A stretch of DNA of 64,000 nt from Desulfotignum sp. GTDB taxonomy: Bacteria > Desulfobacterota > Desulfobacteria > Desulfobacterales > Desulfobacteraceae. The notes below the pieces were generated by a model. That model did not search any database. It was given only the letters and a program-made list of their open reading frames with translations, and was not told the origin of the DNA. Location: assembly GCA_021737695.1 (NCBI GenBank), contig JAIPDL010000002.1, forward strand, positions 1-64,000, given 5' to 3'. The translations under genes were made by a program, and so were the position numbers. Below are positions 19,691-28,963 of the stretch, one piece after another (position 1 is the stretch's first letter; every line of letters starts with the position of its first letter).

Positions 19691-21457
19691 ATGAATCCAG
19701 AATCGTTTCCCACAGATGTATCGATTATCACAACTTATCGATGTTGTATGAAATGTCAGATGTGCAGCATATGGAAATATCCCTCTGATATTCTCAAGGA
19801 GATCAAGGCCAGAGAGCTGGAGATACTGCCGCCCCTGAAATTCATTAATATTACGGGTGGTGAACCGTTTGTCCGCAATGATCTGGCAGATATCATCGAG
19901 GTATGTTTTTCAAAATCTCCTCGGGTTGTCATTTCAACAGCCGGTTACCATGTGGACGACATTCTGGCACTGGCAGACAAGTTCCCCCGGATCGGGGTCC
20001 GGGTCAGTCTCGAAGGTTTATCTACCATCAATGACTGGTTAAGGGGACGTGACGGTGGATTTGACAGGGGCATGAGGACCCTACTTGGGCTGCGGCAGAT
20101 GGGGGTGAAGGATATCGGCATCGCCACCACCGTTTCTCAGAAAAATTGCAATGATCTTATTCCAATCTATCAGTTGACCAGGAACTGGGGTATGGATTTT
20201 GCCACTGCCACTTATCACAATTCTTTTTATTTTCATAAAAATGACAATTTTCTGGACAACCATGATGAAGTATCGCATAGCTTTTTCGACCTCGCAGAAC
20301 TGCTTCTAAAAGAAAACAGACCCAAAGACTGGTTCCGGGCATTTTTCAATATCGGTCTGATCAACTATGTTCATGGGAACAAACGACTGCTGCCATGCGA
20401 GGCCGGATCGGTGAATTTTTTCATCGAACCTTACGGTGATGTTTATCCCTGTAATGGTCTCGAGGAAAGGTACTGGAAAGAACCCATGGGCAATATCCGG
20501 GATGTGGAATCTTTTGAAGAATTATGGCAGGGAGAGCAGGCGCAGAAAGTGCGTGAGAAAGTCAGGACCTGCCCTAAAAACTGCTGGATGGTTGGCACAG
20601 CCGCGCCGGTAATGAAAAAGTATTTCAGGCATCCATTCAAATGGGTTCTCAAACATAAATTTAACAGCCTTCTGGGAAAAAAAATTGACCGGACCTGTTT
20701 GCCGGATCAATTCGAGGTGGGGCAGAGCTCAAGGCAAGGAGACCTGCGCGGCGGGAGTCAGTTTCCTGTTGAATTTGAAGAAAACTGTTTTCCTGAAAGC
20801 ACAAATGGCCGGCTTATGTCCCGCGTAAAAGAAGTCAGACATCTAACTCAGGATAGTTTCATGTTGAGTCTCGAGAAAGGAAATTTTAATTTTCAACCTG
20901 GCCAGAATGTGAGCATCGGTCCTCACATGAAGTATTACAAGAACAGAGACTATACTTTTTGTTCATCTCCGGAAGACCCTGATTTAGATTTTCTGATTAA
21001 AAAGGTCAAAAACGGAGAGATCAGCCTCTATCTTTCAGGTTTGAAACCTGGAGACAAAGTAGATCTGGTAGGTCCCTATGGTGATTTTTTCCTTGATAAA
21101 ACTCCCGGACGGAATCATCTCTTCATTGCCACAGGTGTCGGTATCGGACCGTTCCTTTCATTTATCAAAACCTATCCCGGTATTGAATATACCCTTATCC
21201 ACGGTATTCGTGACTCTGAAGATCTCTGCCTGGCCCAAAACATTCCCCAGGATCGTTACTTCAGCTGCATGACCCGGGGAACCAGTGGTGACTTTCAGGG
21301 ACGGGTAACGGATTTCCTGAAAAATTACACAATCAAAGATGGGACAGCTTGCTACTTATGCGGTAATCCATACATGCTCAAACAGGTTCGTGAAATTTTG
21401 ATTGAAAAAAGCGTTCCAGAAACCGCTATATACATGGAGCCTTATTACACGTATTGA
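19691..21457 (+). CDS. Radical SAM protein (with auxiliary-cluster-like cysteines) fused to a ferredoxin-NAD(P)H reductase-like module
   Basis: N-terminal CCMKCQMC (CxxxCxxC), NITGGEPF; CEAG...CNGL...CPKNC; C-terminal RDYTFCSSP, LFIATGVGIGPFLSFI and YLCGNPYMLKQVREIL...YMEPYY. One continuous frame; ATG 19691 has an upstream AAGG. Confidence 0.88.
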   Translation: MNPESFPTDVSIITTYRCCMKCQMCSIWKYPSDILKEIKARELEILPPLKFINITGGEPFVRNDLADIIEVCFSKSPRVVISTAGYHVDDILALADKFPRIGVRVSLEGLSTINDWLRGRDGGFDRGMRTLLGLRQMGVKDIGIATTVSQKNCNDLIPIYQLTRNWGMDFATATYHNSFYFHKNDNFLDNHDEVSHSFFDLAELLLKENRPKDWFRAFFNIGLINYVHGNKRLLPCEAGSVNFFIEPYGDVYPCNGLEERYWKEPMGNIRDVESFEELWQGEQAQKVREKVRTCPKNCWMVGTAAPVMKKYFRHPFKWVLKHKFNSLLGKKIDRTCLPDQFEVGQSSRQGDLRGGSQFPVEFEENCFPESTNGRLMSRVKEVRHLTQDSFMLSLEKGNFNFQPGQNVSIGPHMKYYKNRDYTFCSSPEDPDLDFLIKKVKNGEISLYLSGLKPGDKVDLVGPYGDFFLDKTPGRNHLFIATGVGIGPFLSFIKTYPGIEYTLIHGIRDSEDLCLAQNIPQDRYFSCMTRGTSGDFQGRVTDFLKNYTIKDGTACYLCGNPYMLKQVREILIEKSVPETAIYMEPYYTY

Positions 21458-21560
21458 AACTCAGTGAACATTTTAACGTTTTTGAATATCAAGATCAAAA
21501 ACAAAATTTTGATTCAGTTTACAAAATTTGACAGAAACATAAACTGGAATTGATAATAAT

Positions 21561-22430
21561 ATGATAACACTTAAAAATATTCTAAAGTATAAACTTAAAC
21601 GCAATTATCAAAGACTTAGGGTCTTCAGAGACTTGATCAATATTTATAACAACAAAAAAATCATATATTTTGTTTCTTTCCCCAAATCTGGAAGAACATG
21701 GGTAAGATATTTTCTAAATTATTACTTTTTTATTTGCAATCCCTTATCTGTAACCAGTAGAAATGATATGAGTTATTATAAAAATATCCCCATCATTATC
21801 TATAAACACGGAAAATATAAAAATTTAAATGTAACGAAAATAAAAAATGATATCCAATGCATGAAAAATAAACAGGTGATCTTTATGATTAGAGACCCAA
21901 GGGATACTTTCATTTCATATTATTTCCAGTTGACCAAACGATACGATCCGGCTAAACGAATCTATAAAGCTTTTGATCTTCCCTACATTGATTGGGAAAA
22001 AATTACTATTGGAGAACTGATGGTTCATCCATATTTCGGAATCAACTGGATTATTCAGCATATGAATCTATGGTTTGACGCACTAAATTCATTTAAAAGG
22101 TCTCATTTGGTCCAATATGAAAAAATACAATTAAACCCTAAAAAAGAATTTAGCGATATTATAAATTTTATTACACCGATGAAAATCAATCAGATTGCAA
22201 TAGAAAAGGCAATAATCGAAACTCACTTTAACAAAATGAAAGCAAATGAAAAAAACAAGCTTTACAGCGAAGATCAGCTCATCGCCCAAAACTGTAAAGA
22301 TGAAGACTCATTTAAAGTTCGAAGGGGAAAGGTTGGAGGATACAAAGACTATCTCAGTGAGGATGAAATTAATTATATAGACACCGCTATGGATGGACTT
22401 CATCCGGACCTGAAAAAAAGATATTCCTGA
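21561..22430 (+). CDS. Sulfotransferase domain protein
   Basis: IIYFVSFPKSGRTWVRYFLNYYF (PAPS 5'-phosphosulfate loop) and FMIRDPRDTFISYYF (3'-phosphate motif). Confidence 0.88.
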   Translation: MITLKNILKYKLKRNYQRLRVFRDLINIYNNKKIIYFVSFPKSGRTWVRYFLNYYFFICNPLSVTSRNDMSYYKNIPIIIYKHGKYKNLNVTKIKNDIQCMKNKQVIFMIRDPRDTFISYYFQLTKRYDPAKRIYKAFDLPYIDWEKITIGELMVHPYFGINWIIQHMNLWFDALNSFKRSHLVQYEKIQLNPKKEFSDIINFITPMKINQIAIEKAIIETHFNKMKANEKNKLYSEDQLIAQNCKDEDSFKVRRGKVGGYKDYLSEDEINYIDTAMDGLHPDLKKRYS

Positions 22431-22511
22431 AACCAATGATCTGGCTAGTTTTTTATTTGATGAAGCAAAAGTAAGTTGATTCTATAACCGATAAAATTAA
22501 ATGAATTGTTT

Positions 22512-23822
22512 CTATGCGGCGCCAGCAGTATGAAAAACCTTCTGTAAATCTGTACTTTTTTCAAAATTTTCAGATTTTTGCGTCTCAGCCTCCACAGACA
22601 ACCTGACAAGTAGACCAGCAACAAAAAAATAAAGAAAAATTAACACATTAGAATCAATAGTGAAAGTATATGCTGTCGATCCTACAAAAAAAACAGTAAA
22701 ACTAAGCGTACCCAAAGCAAACGATCCAGGGATGCCGGATTCCCTGCATAATTTAACCGCATCGAAAAATACTAAAATTGGGAACATGTAAAAAAGGAAA
22801 GCCCCTAAAAAACCAACCTCCCAAATGAGTTTGGGAAGTGTCATTACCACTTTATAATAATACAACTCATTCAAATATTTCCCACTGAGAATTTTTGTAA
22901 ATCCTTCGGATACATTTCCCGCCCCTCTTCCAAAAATTGCAAATCTCATATCCTCCCGGGGTGCAACAGTGAAAGCACTTGTAAGAGGGATAATGCGTTC
23001 TCTATTGTATTCTCGAAGTCTAGCTTCATTTGTCCAGAATTCAACTATTCCCGGCCGGCCCAAGGGTTTCTGGAAATAATTAAAAACCGTTCTGTAAACA
23101 ATCAAAGCAAATATCATCAATAAAATTGAAAACAAAACCTTGATAATAACATTTCGCTTGCCTCTAATAAAAAATGCAGGAAAAATAAACGCAATGGGAA
23201 GCATAACTGAGCTAATTTTAGTTGAATTCATTGTTATTGGTATGAACGCTACAGCTGCAGAAGCTAAGAAAACTGGTAATGAAATTTCTTCTCTAAAATA
23301 AAAGGCAATGAAAAAAGAAATAACTGAAATCAGATAAATGGCAAGTATGCCGTGAGCTGTAACACCAAGGGTGCCACCAACTGGATCACCTGACCCCACA
23401 AATCCAACCAAAAAGAACCGCTGCCATAACACAACAGGTAGCTGGATCATGGTAAGGGCATAAATCCATAACAAAAGGTTTCTAAACGCTTTCTGCGATA
23501 GAGGATATATCAAAGGAAGCAGAAATATGGGAAGAAACTTGGTGTAGATCCGAAATCCTGCCAACATGGTCCAAGAAGAAATTTCATTCAGCAGAAACCC
23601 CATCAAAATATGAGCGACGTAAACAAATATGAGAAGTACATATTTATAAGGAACATGGGTTTGCTTTTCAATCGCGGTCTTAATTGGGAATGACACAGCA
23701 AAGATCAAAACAATGAATTCTGGTATCCAGGTCATGACTCTGCCTCCCACACCCATTACCAAAAACACCCAGTCAAGAACAAACACACTGGCCAGGAATA
23801 TAATTAGCAGAAGGTTTATCAT
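22512..23822 (-). CDS. O-antigen polymerase/ligase-like membrane protein (Wzy-like)
   Basis: Polytopic protein in the polysaccharide operon, with a large loop containing FGRGAGNVSEGFTKILSGKYLNELYY as in Wzy/WaaL-like proteins. Confidence 0.65.
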   Translation of the reverse strand: MINLLLIIFLASVFVLDWVFLVMGVGGRVMTWIPEFIVLIFAVSFPIKTAIEKQTHVPYKYVLLIFVYVAHILMGFLLNEISSWTMLAGFRIYTKFLPIFLLPLIYPLSQKAFRNLLLWIYALTMIQLPVVLWQRFFLVGFVGSGDPVGGTLGVTAHGILAIYLISVISFFIAFYFREEISLPVFLASAAVAFIPITMNSTKISSVMLPIAFIFPAFFIRGKRNVIIKVLFSILLMIFALIVYRTVFNYFQKPLGRPGIVEFWTNEARLREYNRERIIPLTSAFTVAPREDMRFAIFGRGAGNVSEGFTKILSGKYLNELYYYKVVMTLPKLIWEVGFLGAFLFYMFPILVFFDAVKLCRESGIPGSFALGTLSFTVFFVGSTAYTFTIDSNVLIFLYFFVAGLLVRLSVEAETQKSENFEKSTDLQKVFHTAGAA

Positions 23823-23845
23823 GATTTAATATATATCCAATATTA

Positions 23846-24922
23846 CTAAATATATTTGTAGACCCAGCCTGGGATAACCTGTTCAACACGATTCATTATG
23901 ATACCTCCTACATCACATTCATTATTGCGAAGTTCGGATAATCCTTTTTCCGCAACCTGTTTTCTAGCTTTAAATGCCTGCACAACCAGAAAAGTTACAT
24001 CTGATGCTGGTGCCACAGAAAATATATCAGAAGAAGCCAGAACGGAAGGGCAGTCTATCAGCAAATAATCAGACAGGGTTTTACACTCTTGAATCAACCC
24101 AACAAAATCTACCGGATCAAGGTTATTTTGTCTAAAATTTCGAACATCTCCGCTGGACAAAAAGCTCATATTAAACCCAATAGGGAATAGAACAGATTCC
24201 AGGTCAATTTTCCGATCAATTACTTCTATTAATCCTGGACTTTGAGCGGAGATGCCGAAAATATTTTTCAGTCCTGGTGAATTCAAATTGGCATCAATGA
24301 ACAGCACATGTTGTTCACTTCTCTGATTCTGTATATAATAGGCCAGATTGGCCAAAATGGTCGTGACCCCCTCTTTAGGTGTATTACTTGTAAAACTGAA
24401 TGCACTGAAACCGGATTTTTTCTTATATGCCAAAAGCCTCTGATATATATCTCCTGTTTGCTTTCGACTTTTGAGATCCAAAAATTGCCACATTTCAGAG
24501 GAGATTTCCGGCTGTTTGTATCGTATACTGATTCTGGATTGGTTGATACCTGAATCTTTAACAGATCCGATTTCAGTTTTTAAATTATACTCATGGTAAG
24601 CTTTATAAGGCTTGGTAAAACCATTGTCAATCTCACGATCTGTCAAATCCCTTTCAATAGAACCCATAAAAGTGCGGTCCTGCCCAATCGCCTCTTGACC
24701 ATCAGATATAGAATGATATTCACGGAAAGTGGATGAGTCTATATCACGCATGGAGGTCGATAACTTTTGCTGACTTTTTGCAAGGAATTTTTCAGCAAAT
24801 GAATTGGAAGACTGGCCAGAAAGACAATTTCCATTTTCAGAAATTGTCATATCAATGTTCTGATTCTTTCCCCACTTTTTTTTATACTGTAGATAAGGAT
24901 TCTCCCAACTAATTTCATTCAT
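23846..24922 (-). CDS. CpsD/BY-kinase-like P-loop protein with degenerate Walker A
   Basis: FTSNTPKEGVTTILANLAYYI...VLFIDANLNSPGLKNIFG...YLLIDCPSVLASSD matches the BY-kinase layout but has EGVTT where EGK[ST]T is expected. Confidence 0.8.
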   Translation of the reverse strand: MNEISWENPYLQYKKKWGKNQNIDMTISENGNCLSGQSSNSFAEKFLAKSQQKLSTSMRDIDSSTFREYHSISDGQEAIGQDRTFMGSIERDLTDREIDNGFTKPYKAYHEYNLKTEIGSVKDSGINQSRISIRYKQPEISSEMWQFLDLKSRKQTGDIYQRLLAYKKKSGFSAFSFTSNTPKEGVTTILANLAYYIQNQRSEQHVLFIDANLNSPGLKNIFGISAQSPGLIEVIDRKIDLESVLFPIGFNMSFLSSGDVRNFRQNNLDPVDFVGLIQECKTLSDYLLIDCPSVLASSDIFSVAPASDVTFLVVQAFKARKQVAEKGLSELRNNECDVGGIIMNRVEQVIPGWVYKYI

Positions 24923-24975
24923 TTTGAAATTCCCCTTGTCATTTTTATTATCAATAAGTCAGTCATCCTTATCCT

Positions 24976-26328
24976 TCAGATTTTTCTGTAACTAGCAATA
25001 ACCGGAATAGAAAAAAAGGCCTCAATATCATCTCCAATTTTTATCTTACTATCAATTGTTTCAAGAAAAAATGGCAAAAGTATTGCTACAATAGAACCAA
25101 GGAACAGCGATATCATAAAAGCCATCAACGGTTTTGGAGATTTTTGATTTTCGGGTCTGACTGCACGCTGGGAGATGACAATGCTAGAAATATTTGTTTC
25201 ATTTCTCATGGAATACAATCTAGAATCTTCTTTTTTACTTCCATATAATAGATAATTCTTTTTAGCGATATCAAAATCAAGTTCAAGACTGTTTACTCTT
25301 TGCTGTTTAAGTTGCAAATCCGTAGTTTTCTGTTTTAATGCCTCAATCCTGACTATGAAAGCATCCCGTTTAGCCTTTAAACCTTTGAGCTCAAGTTCAT
25401 TGGTATTTCGCACTTCAAAACTTTCATTTCTAATTTCATCGCGCAACATCGAAATTTGATCGTCGATCATTTGATATTCACGGCTATTCTTTGTAAATGT
25501 TTTGCTAATTTCAGTCCGTTTGATCAACAGAGGGACCAGTCCTTTTGCAAGTTCTGCTATTACTGGAACTTCTCTCATCTCACTAGATAAAATTACTTTT
25601 TTGTCTTCAACTTTTACCCCAGTTTTTAACATTTGAATCTTCGAATCCAATTCTGCTATTTGTACTTCTAAATTTTCAAGTTCACCCGTTAACTGTGAAA
25701 TTAATGAAATATACGAATCAATTTGCCCAGGCAAATTGGTGACCTGATTGATTTTATGAAATTCTTCAAGTTTCATTTCTGCTTCATTTAATCTTTTTGC
25801 ATATATCTGTTTTTGGAGATCATAAAACTCTTCACTATCTTCATTTGAAAACAGAAATTTATGATACTCAACATATATTTCAAGAAGTTTATTCAACACG
25901 TCAGCCACCATTTCGTGATTTTCTGACTGAAGATTCACAGATATCATATTGGAATTTGGAATTGGTTCTACAGACATATCATGAACCAAGCCCTTTATTT
26001 CGTCGCCGGTAACAAAATCTTCAAAATACGTATATGTCCGTTTCATTACTTCTTTACTTTGAATAATCTCAATTTCAGTATTGATATCGTCATTTTCAAC
26101 ATTCTGTACATCATATTGCCGTTGCCCCTGCCCTGCACTCACAACTAGTTCGTCATTTGTTTTTGGCAACAGCAAAATTTTGGCTTCAGACTCAAAAAGA
26201 GGGGTCCGGGTCAAGGAGTAAAGGGTGATTCCAACGACTATTAGAAGCCAAAGCACTATGGCAGGGAATTTCCAGTAAAACCAGATTCGCGCAAAATCAC
26301 GAGTAGTTCTCAGGGTCCTCATGGCCAT
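24976..26328 (-). CDS. Polysaccharide chain-length determinant (Wzz/GumC-like)
   Basis: N- and C-terminal TM helices flanking coiled coil; ESEAKILLLP; RAVRPENQKSPKPLMAFMISLFLGSIVAILLPFFLE. Confidence 0.85.
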   Translation of the reverse strand: MAMRTLRTTRDFARIWFYWKFPAIVLWLLIVVGITLYSLTRTPLFESEAKILLLPKTNDELVVSAGQGQRQYDVQNVENDDINTEIEIIQSKEVMKRTYTYFEDFVTGDEIKGLVHDMSVEPIPNSNMISVNLQSENHEMVADVLNKLLEIYVEYHKFLFSNEDSEEFYDLQKQIYAKRLNEAEMKLEEFHKINQVTNLPGQIDSYISLISQLTGELENLEVQIAELDSKIQMLKTGVKVEDKKVILSSEMREVPVIAELAKGLVPLLIKRTEISKTFTKNSREYQMIDDQISMLRDEIRNESFEVRNTNELELKGLKAKRDAFIVRIEALKQKTTDLQLKQQRVNSLELDFDIAKKNYLLYGSKKEDSRLYSMRNETNISSIVISQRAVRPENQKSPKPLMAFMISLFLGSIVAILLPFFLETIDSKIKIGDDIEAFFSIPVIASYRKI

Positions 26329-26463
26329 ATCTCTATTTCATCCTTTTTTTGTTTAGTTGAATTCAAAGTTGCACCGATATAAATAAATAATTTCAACATC
26401 ACTTGTAACTATAAAAGTTCTAATAATAGAATATCAAAATTCAACTTACTACATCCGATTGTA

Positions 26464-27540
26464 TCAATCGCTATATATGGTACCACCAGTTTCTATAAGT
26501 GTACCCCCAAATGCCTGTCCACCTAAATCGTAATTGCTAATCAAAGAACGGGGAATCATATTTTCAATGTATTGCTGCACCCAGATATTCCTACGAGCAA
26601 TGTTTGATTTTGGAACATAAACGATATCATATTGATTCAAAACTATATCTTGGCTCAAATCCCCATCATAAAGAATATTTTCCAGATTAACCAGCCGAGC
26701 CCAGGGTCGTCTTTTTTTATCTCTGCTGATAACCAGGACTGTTTCAGGCTCAGCTGTTATCTTTAAGCCGCCCGCACTGGCAACCAACTGGCTGACGGTC
26801 CAGTTCTGCTGCATCAAAAACATATTCGGCAAGTTGACTTCACCAAAAATGTAAACAAGATTGGCTTTCATCTGTTCCAACAGGACAGACACAGTCATGT
26901 TATCCACTTGTTTCTGATACTCTCCCTGAACAACCTCTCTTAACTCCGGAACTGTCCTTCCGCCTGCTAAAACGTCCGGTATTACCGGAAGCGACAGATA
27001 ACCGTCCGGCCGAACAGGTGAAATCTTGCTTTCCCCCCTAACTGCTGTCTTTATTGCATCTTTTAGCCGGTCAATGGTTCGATTATACTGTATCATGGTT
27101 ACAGTAACAACCGGATCTATGAATTCTTTACTGTATAACTCTTCAAGTTTTTCCTGAAGCTGAACCGTTGTCAGACCCAATGTCTTTACCGGGCCTTTTT
27201 TAGGCATAACAATGGTACCGTCCGGGGAAACAGTCAGCTCTCTGCTAACTTCCGGATGATAGGCAAATTCGACCGCAACAATATCACCCACAGAAATAAT
27301 ATACTCTTTGGTATCTGGTTTAGGATTGAAATGATAAATGATTTCAATAACATCTCCTGGCCCCAGCGTATACTCTGTCTCCAATTCAGGCATGGGCCTA
27401 TCGTAAACCACATCCTCTTTTATTCCCACTTCTGGTTTACCCGCACATGAGGGCAAAACAGCAATTATCAACAACAAAACCGTTAACCATTTAATATAAC
27501 GATTCACTTTAAACTCCTTGTTCCTTGATAATCGCATCAT
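26464..27540 (-). CDS. Polysaccharide export outer-membrane lipoprotein (Wza/OPX, SLBB)
   Basis: Lipobox-like VLPSC; YTLGPGDVIEI; VSPDGTIVMPKKGPVKTLGLT; VYIFGEVNLP...SQLVASAGGL. Confidence 0.87.
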   Translation of the reverse strand: MMRLSRNKEFKVNRYIKWLTVLLLIIAVLPSCAGKPEVGIKEDVVYDRPMPELETEYTLGPGDVIEIIYHFNPKPDTKEYIISVGDIVAVEFAYHPEVSRELTVSPDGTIVMPKKGPVKTLGLTTVQLQEKLEELYSKEFIDPVVTVTMIQYNRTIDRLKDAIKTAVRGESKISPVRPDGYLSLPVIPDVLAGGRTVPELREVVQGEYQKQVDNMTVSVLLEQMKANLVYIFGEVNLPNMFLMQQNWTVSQLVASAGGLKITAEPETVLVISRDKKRRPWARLVNLENILYDGDLSQDIVLNQYDIVYVPKSNIARRNIWVQQYIENMIPRSLISNYDLGGQAFGGTLIETGGTIYSD

Positions 27541-27561
27541 AGTTTACCAAAATTCCCTGCA

Positions 27562-28911
27562 TCATTTTTTGTGATTCCGAAATTCAAATTCCAGCCGCCG
27601 ATTCAACGCTCTGCCTTCAGACGTTTCATTGGTTGCCACCGGTAACGTATAAGAGTGCCAGCTCATCGAAAGTCTCTGTGGTGAAATCCCTTTTTCCACA
27701 AGATAATTATATCCGGTGAGGGCTCTTTGTTTAGACAGCGTAATGTTGTACGCCATGCTGCCGAAATTGTCTGTATGGCCGCTGATGTGTAGGTCCAACA
27801 CCGGGTTTTGTTCTAAATAATGGGCGACCTGATCAAGGGCTGCCACCCCTTCAGGTTTTAAATTGTACTTGTCAAAGTCAAAAAGAACATCTGCCTGGAT
27901 CACCAGATCCCATCCGTTATCTGTCGCCTCTTTTGTTCCCGGACAAAGATCACACCAGTCCGGAATACCGTCACCATCCATAGCAATATTTTCTTTTGAT
28001 GCCCGTTTCAAAAACACAGTTCGGGTAAATTTTTCCATTCTTTTTTTGTCAAGCAGCTGGTCTCCATTCAACGCGACCCCGCACTTTCCACTTTGTGCAA
28101 TTCTGTCCATCACACTCCTGCCAAAAGGATCATTTCCAATCAAAACGGTATATATGCAGATACGATCTCCATATCTGTTTTTTAGATCCATAGCCGCCTG
28201 GACCTCTCTTTCATCCATATCTTTTCCATCACTGACAACAATGACAGCGATATCTCCCTTATCATCGAACCAGTCTTTCGATACTTCTGAAAGCGACCCA
28301 TATAAAGGGCTCGCCCCTTTTGCCTGAAAAATTTTATCAAACCCTCTGCCATATTCATATCGGTCATATTTCAGCTTTTTGGTATTATCTTTTGGGTCCA
28401 GCCCGTAATGGATACTATGGTACACTGGCTCCCCAAAAGTTCGGATCATGCCCGTCAAATCGAGATCCGGAATGGATTGATTGAACGCTTTAGACAAACC
28501 TTTGGCAAATTCAAACTTTGAATAGGCCGGGTCCTGATGGCAGCGGTTGCAGTCTGAGGCATACACAGCAGCGTCTTTTTTTTCAAATTCGCGCCCCCCA
28601 TATTTCACTGCGTGATTCTGGGCAAAAGTTGTATCCTGGAAGTCGATATGACAGGCCACACATTCATAGGATGGCACATACATTTCTGTCATGGAAGCCG
28701 AAGGATCAAACAACACTGTAAAGTTGTCCACTTTTTTTACATATCCTGTTGTATCTATCGGATCATAATTGTCTATATGAAACCGGTGATATTTCAAAGC
28801 GGCATTCTGGACTACGGATTTATTCACTTCGGGCGGAGACTGCTTCATACACCCCACAACCACAAGACACAGAATCAGGATCGTTATTTTCACCTTTATT
28901 CCACTGCCCAT
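27562..28911 (-). CDS. Lipoprotein with VWA-like domain, two c-type haem motifs (CVACH, CNRCH), calcium-type repeat and OmpA C-terminus
   Basis: Lipobox-like VVVGC; MIDAS-like DPSAS; CVACH and CNRCH; VVSDGKD; DGDGIPDWCDLCPGTKE; OmpA core HISGHTDNFGSMAYNITLSKQRA. Confidence 0.85.
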   Translation of the reverse strand: MGSGIKVKITILILCLVVVGCMKQSPPEVNKSVVQNAALKYHRFHIDNYDPIDTTGYVKKVDNFTVLFDPSASMTEMYVPSYECVACHIDFQDTTFAQNHAVKYGGREFEKKDAAVYASDCNRCHQDPAYSKFEFAKGLSKAFNQSIPDLDLTGMIRTFGEPVYHSIHYGLDPKDNTKKLKYDRYEYGRGFDKIFQAKGASPLYGSLSEVSKDWFDDKGDIAVIVVSDGKDMDEREVQAAMDLKNRYGDRICIYTVLIGNDPFGRSVMDRIAQSGKCGVALNGDQLLDKKRMEKFTRTVFLKRASKENIAMDGDGIPDWCDLCPGTKEATDNGWDLVIQADVLFDFDKYNLKPEGVAALDQVAHYLEQNPVLDLHISGHTDNFGSMAYNITLSKQRALTGYNYLVEKGISPQRLSMSWHSYTLPVATNETSEGRALNRRLEFEFRNHKK

Positions 28912-28963
28912 AATATTCTCCCCTGTTTGTTATCTTTACGACTCACATCTGATCCGCCTGCGA

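Noticed and set aside
20817-21457. Possible separate FNR-like gene starting at an internal ATG in the radical SAM ORF
   Set aside because: No Shine-Dalgarno before this ATG and the frame is continuous from the radical SAM domain, so a fusion is the simpler reading.
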